DNA of 10,036 nucleotides from Clostridia bacterium (GTDB lineage Bacteria > Bacillota > Clostridia > UBA1381): positions 1 to 10,036 of the forward strand of contig JAFODX010000023.1 in the NCBI GenBank assembly GCA_017380475.1, in the 5' to 3' direction. The translations under genes were made by a program, and so were the position numbers. Under the pieces are notes generated by a model that worked only from the letters and a program-made list of their open reading frames with translations, did not search any database and was not told the origin of the DNA. Positions 1 to 6,776 of the stretch are shown one piece after another (the first letter of the stretch is position 1; every line of letters begins with the position of its first letter).

Positions 1-1
1 A

Positions 2-670
2 CGGCTTTTCCGAGGTCACGCATCTCTATCTGTCGCACCTATAGTTCTTGCACTTCTCCTGAATGAGCTTAAGAGTGCAAGACTTGGTAAGGTAATCCAG
101 AACTGTACATATATACCGCACTTTGTTTCACTGGTTGTTGCTTGTTCAATCGTAAAGTTGTTCACAAATGAAACAGGTATTATCGGTGCATTTGTAAACG
201 CAATCACAGGTGCTGACGGTAATATGCTTAACTACAAAGAGAACTTCTTGCCGATATACGTTATATCAAACATCTGGCAGGAATGTGGTTGGGGTTCAAT
301 CATATACCTTGCAGCTCTTACAGGTATAGACCAGTCGCTTTATGAAGCAGCAGAGGTTGACGGTGCAGGCAAGTGGAAAAAGGTTATCAGCATCACACTC
401 CCGAGTATCCTGCCGACAATCATTATTATGCTTATCATGCGAATGGGTTCTATCTTGAGCGTAGGATACGAGAAGATATTGTTGTTGGGTAACGATGCTA
501 CAAGTGAAGTATCAGACGTACTTTCAACCTACAACTATGAAGTAGGTATCAAGCAGAGCCGATACAGCTATTCAGCAGCAATCGGTTTGTTCAACACACT
601 CGTAAACCTTGCATTCGTTCAGGGTGCTAACTGGATAAGCCGAAAGGTTAACGGTTACGCATTGTGGTAA
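2..670 (+). CDS. ABC sugar transporter permease, LplB type (5' truncated by window edge)
   Basis: This is an inner-membrane permease subunit of a carbohydrate ABC importer (binding-protein-dependent transport family). The frame is open from base 2, so the visible 222 residues are the C-terminal part of a protein that starts outside the window. The best signature is the EAA loop (EAAEVDGAGKWKKV, from base 344), which contacts the ATPase, followed by ITLPSILPTIIIMLI. Hydrophobic stretches suggest about five membrane segments. The ending, with SAAIGLFNTLVNL and a short polar tail finishing in ALW, fits LplB-type permeases rather than the partner LplC/YtcP type. The first ~12 residues (RLFRGHASLSVA) look less typical than what follows, and I cannot tell divergence from an end-of-contig error. 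It lies 75 bases upstream of the binding protein, presumably in one operon. The substrate is unknown. Confidence 0.9.
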   Translation, partial: RLFRGHASLSVAPIVLALLLNELKSARLGKVIQNCTYIPHFVSLVVACSIVKLFTNETGIIGAFVNAITGADGNMLNYKENFLPIYVISNIWQECGWGSIIYLAALTGIDQSLYEAAEVDGAGKWKKVISITLPSILPTIIIMLIMRMGSILSVGYEKILLLGNDATSEVSDVLSTYNYEVGIKQSRYSYSAAIGLFNTLVNLAFVQGANWISRKVNGYALW

Positions 671-680
671 ATTGATTTTC

Positions 681-707
681 ACAAAATGCCGGAGCTTGGC
701 ATTTTGT
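681..707 (+). promoter_or_regulatory. Intercistronic hairpin between permease and binding protein
   Basis: A perfect 10-bp inverted repeat (ACAAAATGCC / GGCATTTTGT) encloses a 7-base loop, GGAGCTT. It starts 10 bases after the permease stop. No U-tract follows (the next bases are AAAAATATAAATT), so it is a poor intrinsic terminator. Hairpins here commonly protect or delimit the mRNA so that the binding protein is made in excess over the permeases; that role is inferred. Confidence 0.6.
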
Positions 708-745
708 AAAAATATAAATTAAAACCTAAAAAAGGAGACAAAAAA

Positions 746-2323
746 ATGAAGAAAAGAATTTTTGCACTTTTGTGCGCAGGAATGATGCTTCTTAGCGGTT
801 GTGGCGGCAACGGCGGCAACGGCGATACAGCATCAACAACAGACTTCAAGGGATATCCGATGGAGAATGCCCCGAAGATGACATACTGGTTGGCAATGAA
901 TGCTAATATGTCACTCGTTGCAAGTAACCCTGGTGATACTGAGTTCGCTAAGGAACTTTCAAAGAGAACAGGCGTAGAGATCGAGTGGATTGATCCGGGT
1001 ACAGCAGGTGAGGAAGACCTCAAGAACCGTATCGCATCAAAAGAATTGCCGGATATGGTTGAGTATGGTTGGGCAGGATTCAACGGTGGTCCGAAAAAGA
1101 ACATCGAAGAAGGACTTATTATCCCGCTTAACGATTTGATTGAAGAGCATGCTCCGAACTTCAAGAAGTATCTTGAAGAGAATCCGGAGATCGACAAGAT
1201 GATAAAGACAGATGACGGTACATATTATTGTTTCCCGTTCATCCGTGGCGATAAGAGACTTCTTATCTCAACAGGTCCGGTTTACAGACGTGACTGGGCG
1301 AAGGAAGCCGGTCTTGAAGCTCCGAAGACTGTAGCTGACATCGAAGAAATCCTTAAGGCTTACAAAGAGCAGGGTGTTAAGAAGCCGTTGAGCTTGACAG
1401 CTGGTGGTATCACATCATTCATGGGTAACTTCAGTACATCAGATAGTTTCTATTACAACGGTAAGCAGAAGGTTGTATACGGCCCGACAAGCAAGAACTA
1501 TAAGTTTGCTTTGGAAACATTGAACAAATGGTACAATGAAGGCTTGCTTGACAAGAACTTCGTATCAGTTGACGATGCAACAATCAAGGCTCAGGTTCTT
1601 AACGATGAAACAGGTATGACATTCACATCAGGTGGTGGCGGTCTTGGTTCATGGCTTGACACAAAGGCAGCAACAGGCGAAGCTTTCGATATGGTTGGTT
1701 TCACATACACAGCTAACAAAGAAGGTGGCAAGAACACATATCACGGTCTTGACACAAACTATCCGGGATACGGTTCAGTTGCAATCACATCATCATGTAA
1801 GGATCCTGTAGCAGCTGTAAGATTCCTTGACTATGGTTACAGTGAGGAAGGTAGACTTCTTTACAACTTCGGTATCGAGGGCGTAAGCTACGAGGTAATT
1901 GACGGTGAGTGCATCTTCACAGATCTCATCAACAAGAACCCGGATGGCTGGACACAGGCATCAGCTATGACATACTACATCCGTTCATCGACAGCTGGTC
2001 CGTTCGTTCAGGATAAGGGCTACATCGACCAGTTCTATGGCAAGCCGAATCAGCAGGATACATTGGATGCATGGATTGCAGACTATGATACAGTTGCGAA
2101 GTATCGTCTCCCGAACTACTCAATGACAGGCGATGAGAATATTGAGCATACAGAGCTTATGTTCGACATTAATGAGTATGTTGCAGCAGAGAGAGTTAAG
2201 TTCATAACAGGCGAGAAGTCATTCGACGAATGGGATGCTTACGTTAAGCAGGTTAACAAGCTTGGTGCTAAGAGAGCAACAGAAATCGTTCAGGCTGCTT
2301 GTGACAGATATCAGGCAAAATAA
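746..2323 (+). CDS. Lipoprotein extracellular solute-binding protein of a sugar ABC importer (LplA-like)
   Basis: This is the membrane-anchored substrate receptor that delivers a saccharide to the permease encoded upstream. The 525-residue product starts with a lipoprotein signal: charged KKR (2-4), a hydrophobic core (5-16) and the lipobox LLSGC (15-19), so Cys19 should be lipidated and be the first mature residue. A Gly/Asn-rich linker (20-27) follows. The stretch EEDLKNRIASKELPDM (89-104) resembles the ligand-lobe region of large LplA-type binding proteins, and about 500 mature residues is normal for that group. The ATG follows GGAG (734-737) at 8-base spacing. By eye the gene favours AAG and AAC codons more than glmS does, which may reflect high expression. 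A terminator follows directly. The ligand cannot be named; a complex oligosaccharide or uronate is only a guess from the family. Confidence 0.93.
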   Translation: MKKRIFALLCAGMMLLSGCGGNGGNGDTASTTDFKGYPMENAPKMTYWLAMNANMSLVASNPGDTEFAKELSKRTGVEIEWIDPGTAGEEDLKNRIASKELPDMVEYGWAGFNGGPKKNIEEGLIIPLNDLIEEHAPNFKKYLEENPEIDKMIKTDDGTYYCFPFIRGDKRLLISTGPVYRRDWAKEAGLEAPKTVADIEEILKAYKEQGVKKPLSLTAGGITSFMGNFSTSDSFYYNGKQKVVYGPTSKNYKFALETLNKWYNEGLLDKNFVSVDDATIKAQVLNDETGMTFTSGGGGLGSWLDTKAATGEAFDMVGFTYTANKEGGKNTYHGLDTNYPGYGSVAITSSCKDPVAAVRFLDYGYSEEGRLLYNFGIEGVSYEVIDGECIFTDLINKNPDGWTQASAMTYYIRSSTAGPFVQDKGYIDQFYGKPNQQDTLDAWIADYDTVAKYRLPNYSMTGDENIEHTELMFDINEYVAAERVKFITGEKSFDEWDAYVKQVNKLGAKRATEIVQAACDRYQAK

Positions 2324-2341
2324 TCAAATATGATTTTTCGG

Positions 2342-2372
2342 GAACAGCTACATATGTAGCTGTTCTTTTTTT
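2342..2372 (+). terminator. Intrinsic terminator after the binding-protein gene
   Basis: A perfect 12-bp inverted repeat (GAACAGCTACAT / ATGTAGCTGTTC, 2342-2365) is followed at once by seven T (2366-2372). It starts 18 bases after the binding-protein stop and ends about 10 bases before the glmS -35 box, separating the ABC operon from the glm operon. Because the stem is a complete palindrome, its true loop will be the central few bases. Confidence 0.93.
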
Positions 2373-2382
2373 GCCTGCAAGG

Positions 2383-2411
2383 TTGACAAAATATTGATTT
2401 TGGTGTATAAT
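2383..2411 (+). promoter_or_regulatory. Housekeeping sigma factor promoter of the glmS operon
   Basis: TTGACA (2383-2388) and TATAAT (2406-2411) both match the consensus exactly, with the optimal 17-base spacer. Transcription would start near 2417-2419, giving a leader of about 65 bases before the ribozyme cleavage site and about 318 bases before the glmS ATG. Such a strong promoter fits a gene whose output is trimmed after transcription by a ribozyme. Confidence 0.93.
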
Positions 2412-2477
2412 ATTAACATCAGATGAATACACTCAAAATATTGGAAGAAAGGAGTATAGGTATACCTGATACAAACA

Positions 2478-2622
2478 TAAAAGCGCCAGAACCGCAATAG
2501 AGTGTGGCGGTTGACGAGGTTGAGGAAATTCGAAAATTCGGCGGGTACCTCACGGTGGCAAAGCACCACTGTTACGTATGAATTTAAAAACGCAGAGTAA
2601 TTTGCGAACAACGGTTCATATA
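2478..2622 (+). ncRNA. glmS ribozyme (GlcN-6-P-dependent self-cleaving riboswitch)
   Basis: The RNA matches the conserved core of the glmS ribozyme class. The cleavage-site consensus AGCGCCAGAAC begins at 2482, so cleavage is expected between A2482 and G2483. P1 pairs AACCGC (2490-2495) with GCGGTT (2507-2512). The invariant TTGACGAGG follows (2511-2519) and carries the active-site guanine. P2 pairs TGAGG (2521-2525) with CCTCA (2548-2552) around the conserved ATTCGAAAATTCGGCGG core (2528-2544). P3 pairs ACGGTGG (2552-2558) with CCACTGT (2566-2572). P4 pairs TATGAA (2577-2582) with TTCATA (2615-2620), and an inner stem pairs CGCA (2591-2594) with TGCG (2603-2606). In this class GlcN-6-P acts as the cofactor and the cleaved glmS mRNA is degraded, giving product feedback. 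All core parts are present, so it should be active. The ends given are approximate. Confidence 0.96.
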
Positions 2623-2636
2623 TGCTTAAACGATAT

Positions 2637-2701
2637 CATAAACGGACCTTAAAAAGAGCCGGTTTACGATAGTTCGGCTCTTTGTTTACTGGTCCTTTAT
2701 G
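2637..2701 (+). promoter_or_regulatory. Terminator-like stem-loop between the ribozyme and glmS (possible attenuator)
   Basis: The inner hairpin pairs AAAGAGCCG (2653-2661) with CGGCTCTTT (2675-2683) around a 13-base loop. It is preceded by an A-run and followed by TTTGTTT (2681-2687), the layout of a modest intrinsic terminator. An outer stem, CATAAA-(C)-GGACC (2637-2648) with GGTCCTTTATG (2691-2701), encloses it with only one bulged base. The element ends 19 bases before the glmS ribosome binding site. It could attenuate transcription, protect the 5' end or insulate the ribozyme. The pairing is seen directly; the function is inferred. Confidence 0.6.
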
Positions 2702-2720
2702 GTACATATAATATATATTG

Positions 2721-2726
2721 AAAGGA
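2721..2726 (+). promoter_or_regulatory. glmS ribosome binding site, decides the ATG at 2736
   Basis: AAAGGA lies 9 bases before ATG 2736. The in-frame TTG at 2718 lies upstream of this site, with no Shine-Dalgarno of its own, and would add six residues in front of the Cys that must become N-terminal in GlmS. The site stays on the 3' product after ribozyme cleavage. Confidence 0.85.
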
Positions 2727-2735
2727 TTTGTAAAT

Positions 2736-4556
2736 ATGTGCGGAATAGTTGGATATACAGGAAATAAAAACGCAACAGAAATTTTAATGAAGGGGCTTAA
2801 AAGCCTTGAATACAGAGGATATGACTCGGCAGGTGTAGCTGTTTTTACCGGAAGCAAGATAAAAACAGTAAAAGAAAAAGGCAGACTGAAAAATCTTAAG
2901 GCGATGCTTTTGGAAACGTCCGTCGAGGGTAATACAGGCATTGGTCACACGCGATGGGCGACACACGGTGTGCCGAGCGATATAAATTCGCATCCACACA
3001 CATCAGAGGACGGAAAAATTGCAGTTGTCCATAACGGAATAATCGAAAACTATGAAGAACTGCGTGTGATGCTTAAAAGTAAAGGATATACATTCAAATC
3101 AGAAACGGATACCGAAGTAATACCGCATCTTATTGATATGTATTACGACGGTGATGTTTTTTGTGCTGTTAAAAAAGCGGTTTCACACCTTGACGGCAGT
3201 TACGCATTGGGCGTAATATGTGAGAACGAACCCGACAAGCTGATTGCAGTCCGTAACCGTAGTCCGCTTATAATCGGAGCAGGCGAGGGTGAGAATTTTA
3301 TTGCATCAGACATACCTGCGGTTTTGCCGTACACACGGAATGTATTTTTCCTTGACGATGGTGAGATTGCTGTTATTACAAAGGGTTCTGTAAACATATA
3401 TGACAGCGACGGGCAAGCGGTAGAAAAACTGCCCGAAACGGTCAACCTATCAGAGACTGCGGCACAAAAAGGCGGATACGAGCATTTTATGCTCAAAGAA
3501 ATCCATGAACAACCCAAAGCCGTTGCTGATACTTTGCGAAGCAGAATCTCAAACGGTAAAAACGTAAAATTTGACGGATTCGATGCGGAAACGGTGACAG
3601 GCTTTGAAAAAATCTGTATCGTTGCATGCGGTACTGCGTATCATGCAGGTCTTGTCGGAAAAATGGTAATAGAAAAACTTGCAAAAGTTCCGACAGATGT
3701 TGAGCTTGCATCGGAATTCAGATATAACGAACCGCTTCTGGATAATAATATGCTTGTTATCGCAATAAGTCAATCGGGAGAAACTGCTGATACTTTAGCA
3801 GGGGTACGTCTGGCAAAGGAAAAGGGAGCATATGTGCTTGCAATAACAAATGTTGCAGGAAGCAGCATATCCCGTGAAGCGGATAATGTTTTTTATACGT
3901 ATGCCGGTCCCGAAATATCCGTTGCATCAACAAAAGCGTATACAACACAGCTTGTTGCAATGTATCTTTTTGCGTTATTTCTTGCAGAGAGCAGAAAAAC
4001 TCTCAAACCAACAGAACTTGATATCGTAAAAAATGAGTTATTAAATATGCCCGAAACCCTTGAATCAGTTTTAGAGCTTGAGGGCGAAATCAAAAGACTA
4101 AGTAAAGAAATCTATAAAGAAACCGATATGTATTTCCTCGGCAGGGGTCTTGATTACAAAGCGGCAATGGAGGGCTCTTTAAAACTTAAAGAGATTTCAT
4201 ACATCCATTCAGAAACCTATGCCGGCGGTGAACTAAAACACGGTCCTATCGCACTTATTGAGGAGGGGACTGTAGTTATCGCAATAAGCACAAACAAAGA
4301 AATCTGTGCAAAAATGGACAGCAACATTAAGGAAGTAACAGCACGCGGTGCATACACTGTTGTCTTTGCAAACGAATCGACAGCAACGCAACATAAGGAA
4401 TGTTCGGATATAATAACAATGCCGGAGGTCAATCCGCTTTTGACGCCAATCACATCTGCTGTTCCGTTACAGCTATTGGCGTATTATGTTGCTTATAACA
4501 AAGGTGAAGCGATTGACAAGCCGAGAAATCTTGCAAAATCGGTTACTGTAGAATGA
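2736..4556 (+). CDS. glmS: Glutamine--fructose-6-phosphate aminotransferase (glucosamine-6-P synthase)
   Basis: GlmS makes GlcN-6-P from fructose-6-P and glutamine in the cytoplasm, the committed step to UDP-GlcNAc. The product is 606 residues, normal for the family. The start MCGIVGYTG is decisive: removal of Met exposes Cys2 as the glutaminase nucleophile. Glutaminase domain (about 1-240) motifs are RGYDSAG (27-33), GHTRWATHG (70-78), VHNGIIENY (98-106) and SETDTE (122-127). Two SIS sugar-isomerase domains follow: CGTAYHAG from Cys298 and SQSGETADT from Ser345 in the first; ELKHGPIALIE with His502 in the second. The C-terminal tail LAKSVTVE carries the conserved Lys601 used in the sugar site. 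The gene is preceded by its ribozyme and followed by glmM, whose ribosome binding site overlaps the glmS stop. It is complete, with no missing key residues. Confidence 0.98.
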   Translation: MCGIVGYTGNKNATEILMKGLKSLEYRGYDSAGVAVFTGSKIKTVKEKGRLKNLKAMLLETSVEGNTGIGHTRWATHGVPSDINSHPHTSEDGKIAVVHNGIIENYEELRVMLKSKGYTFKSETDTEVIPHLIDMYYDGDVFCAVKKAVSHLDGSYALGVICENEPDKLIAVRNRSPLIIGAGEGENFIASDIPAVLPYTRNVFFLDDGEIAVITKGSVNIYDSDGQAVEKLPETVNLSETAAQKGGYEHFMLKEIHEQPKAVADTLRSRISNGKNVKFDGFDAETVTGFEKICIVACGTAYHAGLVGKMVIEKLAKVPTDVELASEFRYNEPLLDNNMLVIAISQSGETADTLAGVRLAKEKGAYVLAITNVAGSSISREADNVFYTYAGPEISVASTKAYTTQLVAMYLFALFLAESRKTLKPTELDIVKNELLNMPETLESVLELEGEIKRLSKEIYKETDMYFLGRGLDYKAAMEGSLKLKEISYIHSETYAGGELKHGPIALIEEGTVVIAISTNKEICAKMDSNIKEVTARGAYTVVFANESTATQHKECSDIITMPEVNPLLTPITSAVPLQLLAYYVAYNKGEAIDKPRNLAKSVTVE

Positions 4557-4571
4557 GGAGGAATTTAATTT

Positions 4572-5921
4572 ATGGGAAAACTTTTTGGTACGGACGGTGT
4601 CCGTGGTGTAGCAAACGAGGAACTTACCTGCGAGCTTGCGTATAAGATAGGTAAGTGTGCGGCGTATGTTCTTACAGGCGAAATAAAGCACAAGCCTAAA
4701 ATTTTAATCGGTAAGGATACACGTATTTCAGGCGATATGCTTGAAGCGGCGTTAACAGCAGGTCTTTGTTCGGTTGGTGCACAAGTGGTTTCTCTGGGCG
4801 TTATCCCAACGCCGGCTGTTGCATATCTTGCACGCGAATATGATGCAGATGCAGGTGTAGTAATTTCTGCATCACATAACTCGGCAGAATATAACGGTAT
4901 TAAGATATTTAACGCCAATGGCTACAAACTCAACGACGCAATAGAGGAAAGAATCGAAGATTTGATACTTGTTGATGACAGTGAAATAAGAATGCCCACA
5001 GGCGATGATGTGGGTACTGTTACAAAGTGTGACACTGCGGTGAGAGACTATGTTGAATTCGCAAAATCAACAATCGACTGTGACCTTAACGGCATGAAAA
5101 TAGCAGTTGACTGTGCAAACGGTGCATCATATCAGACTTCGACTTGCGTCCTTGCAGAGCTTGATGCGGAGATTTATACAGTGGCAAACCACCCCAACGG
5201 TACAAATATTAACCTTAACTGCGGTTCAACGCATACCGAGAAGTTTGGCGAGTATGTAAAGAACATAAACGTAGATATCGGCTTGAGCTTTGACGGCGAT
5301 GCTGACAGACTGCTTGTTATTGATGAGCTTGGCAACTTAATAGACGGTGATAAGATAATGCTTATCTGTGCAGAATATCTCAAAGAGATAGGTATGCTTA
5401 ACAAAAACACGCTTGTAACAACAGTAATGACAAACCTCGGTCTTGTTCTTGCAGCAAAGGAAAAGGGTATAAATATTGTTCAGACAAATGTCGGTGACCG
5501 TTACGTACTTGAGGAAATGCTCAAGAGCGGTTATTCGCTTGGCGGCGAGCAGTCAGGACACATTATTTTCCTTGACCATAATACAACGGGTGACGGACTT
5601 GTTTCGGCACTTCAGCTTTTATCTATTGTTAAGAAAACGGGCAAAAAGCTTTCAGAGCTTGCAGAGGTGTTCAAGACACTCCCGCAGACAATGATAAACG
5701 CAAAGGTCAAGAACTCAAACAAGTATGATTACTTAAAGGATGATATGATCAAAGCAGAAATCAAGGCACTTGAAGAAGAGTTTAAGGAAAACGGCAGAGT
5801 ACTTATCCGTCCGTCGGGAACAGAACCGTTTGTACGTGTAATGATAGAGGGTCCGACACAGCAGATAGTTGAGCAGAAAGCAAAATACTTAGCCAAGTTG
5901 ATAGAGGCAAGATTAGGATAA
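4572..5921 (+). CDS. glmM: Phosphoglucosamine mutase
   Basis: GlmM interconverts GlcN-6-P and GlcN-1-P through a phosphoserine intermediate, the second step of UDP-GlcNAc synthesis. The 449-residue product begins with the family signature [11 protein letters not shown]. The catalytic loop is [16 protein letters not shown], in which Ser101 is the expected phosphoserine; it has Ser after ASHN where Pro is commoner, which should not affect catalysis. The metal loop is DGDADR (241-246), the sugar-binding loop GGEQSGH (324-330) and the phosphate-binding loop [11 protein letters not shown] (413-423). All four functional regions of the alpha-D-phosphohexomutase fold are intact. AGGAGG (4556-4561) overlaps the last base of the glmS stop codon and sits 10 bases before the ATG, so it is co-transcribed with glmS and under the same ribozyme. 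Confidence 0.97.
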   Translation: MGKLFGTDGVRGVANEELTCELAYKIGKCAAYVLTGEIKHKPKILIGKDTRISGDMLEAALTAGLCSVGAQVVSLGVIPTPAVAYLAREYDADAGVVISASHNSAEYNGIKIFNANGYKLNDAIEERIEDLILVDDSEIRMPTGDDVGTVTKCDTAVRDYVEFAKSTIDCDLNGMKIAVDCANGASYQTSTCVLAELDAEIYTVANHPNGTNINLNCGSTHTEKFGEYVKNINVDIGLSFDGDADRLLVIDELGNLIDGDKIMLICAEYLKEIGMLNKNTLVTTVMTNLGLVLAAKEKGINIVQTNVGDRYVLEEMLKSGYSLGGEQSGHIIFLDHNTTGDGLVSALQLLSIVKKTGKKLSELAEVFKTLPQTMINAKVKNSNKYDYLKDDMIKAEIKALEEEFKENGRVLIRPSGTEPFVRVMIEGPTQQIVEQKAKYLAKLIEARLG

Positions 5922-5945
5922 TAAAAACTTACAGGGGAATATATG

Positions 5946-5984
5946 CTGCGAATGCTCTGACTTATGAAAACGCATTCTACGCAG
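5946..5984 (+). promoter_or_regulatory. Stem-loop in the glmM-acetyltransferase gap
   Basis: CTGCGAATGC (5946-5955) pairs with GCATT (5972-5976) and CGCAG (5980-5984), giving 10 bp with a 3-base bulge (CTA) and a 16-base loop. No T-run follows, so it does not look like a terminator. It sits in a 106-base gap that contrasts with the 15-base glmS-glmM spacing. It may be an mRNA processing or stability hairpin, which is inference. Confidence 0.45.
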
Positions 5985-6027
5985 ATAATCTCCGGCAAGC
6001 TGCTCGTAAATAAGAAAGGAAAAGAAA

Positions 6028-6669
6028 ATGACAGATATAAAGAAATTCAAAGACAACGGTGTTGTTTTTGTTGATGAGAAAAGTGTATGGATAGAGGACG
6101 GCGTCGTAATCGGTAAGGGTACGGTTATTGAGCCTAATGTATATCTTAAAGGCGAAACAGTTATCGGTGAGAATGTTACAATCGGATTCTGTACAGAGAT
6201 TGTAAACTCAAAAATTGCTGATAACGTGACGATAAAGCATTCTGTAATAACAGACAGTACAATCGGCGAGGGTACAAATATCGGCCCGTTTGCGTATGTG
6301 CGTCCTAACTGTGTTGTAGGCAAGAATGTCAAGCTCGGCGATTTTGTTGAAATCAAAAACTCAAATATCGGCGACGGAACAAAGCTTTCACATCTTACAT
6401 ATGTAGGAGATGCAGATGTAGGTAAGAACATCAATTTCGGATGCGGTACGGTTGTGGTTAACTATGACGGCAAGAAGAAGCACAGAACAGTAATTGAAGA
6501 CAACGCATTTATAGGTTGTAACACGAACCTTGTTTCGCCCGTAAAGGTGGGTAAAAACGCATTTACCGCTGCAGGTTCAACTATTACTGAAGACGTTCCC
6601 GAAAACGCACTTGCAATCGCAAGAGAGCGTCAGACGGTAAAAGAGGATTGGGTAACAAAACGTAAATAA
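6028..6669 (+). CDS. glmU: Stand-alone GlmU C-terminal domain: glucosamine-1-phosphate N-acetyltransferase
   Basis: The protein should acetylate GlcN-1-P with acetyl-CoA to give GlcNAc-1-P. Its 213 residues form a left-handed beta-helix of hexapeptide repeats and match only the C-terminal half of bifunctional GlmU. From my memory of E. coli GlmU, the region from Arg92 to at least residue 164 aligns at a constant offset of 241 without gaps. Arg92, Lys110, His122 (catalytic base), Tyr125, Asn136, Asn145 and Tyr146 match R333, K351, H363, Y366, N377, N386 and Y387. Two CoA-region positions differ: Cys139 for A380 and Cys164 for S405. The UTP pyrophosphorylase (Rossmann) half is absent, and an in-frame stop at 6007-6009 rules out a longer start. 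AGGA (6017-6020) lies 7 bases before the ATG. Automatic names such as UDP-GlcNAc pyrophosphorylase would be misleading. It is last in the glmS operon. Confidence 0.93.
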   Translation: MTDIKKFKDNGVVFVDEKSVWIEDGVVIGKGTVIEPNVYLKGETVIGENVTIGFCTEIVNSKIADNVTIKHSVITDSTIGEGTNIGPFAYVRPNCVVGKNVKLGDFVEIKNSNIGDGTKLSHLTYVGDADVGKNINFGCGTVVVNYDGKKKHRTVIEDNAFIGCNTNLVSPVKVGKNAFTAAGSTITEDVPENALAIARERQTVKEDWVTKRK

Positions 6670-6676
6670 TTTTAAA

Positions 6677-6711
6677 ATATGCAGGACTAAAAAAGTCCTG
6701 CATATTTTTTT
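6677..6711 (+). terminator. Intrinsic terminator ending the glm operon
   Basis: ATATGCAGGACT (6677-6688) and AGTCCTGCATAT (6694-6705) form a perfect 12-bp stem with a five-A loop, followed by T through 6711. Flanking A and T runs can extend the stem. It starts 7 bases after the acetyltransferase stop. The A-run before the stem means it may also work on the opposite strand. Confidence 0.95.
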
Positions 6712-6776
6712 GCTTTTGTGGGAAAAAATATATACAAAAACATGCCGTTTGTATTACGGCTGAACGGAGGGTCAGG

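Noticed and set aside
2..40. Possible frameshift at the left edge of the permease
   Set aside because: The frame is open to base 2 and the protein becomes typical within about 12 residues; a sequencing error at the edge cannot be shown from this window.
679..1197. Long minus-strand ORF opposite the binding-protein gene (172 codons), and similar minus-strand ORFs elsewhere
   Set aside because: They lie opposite well-identified genes and their translations are low-complexity Ser/Pro/Phe-rich, as expected for antisense shadows.
2637..2701. Small mobile element with terminal inverted repeats
   Set aside because: The outer repeats are short, there is no matching target-site duplication at the flanks, and no second copy is seen in the window; an RNA hairpin fits better.
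2718..2735. TTG-initiated six-residue extension of GlmS (MKGFVN before MCGIVG)
   Set aside because: GlmS needs Cys right after the initiator Met as its N-terminal nucleophile, and AAAGGA at 2721-2726 positions ATG 2736; the TTG has no Shine-Dalgarno.
5964..6074. ATG-started 36-residue ORF between glmM and the acetyltransferase
   Set aside because: No ribosome binding site, runs out of frame into the acetyltransferase gene, and shows no resemblance to the missing GlmU pyrophosphorylase domain.
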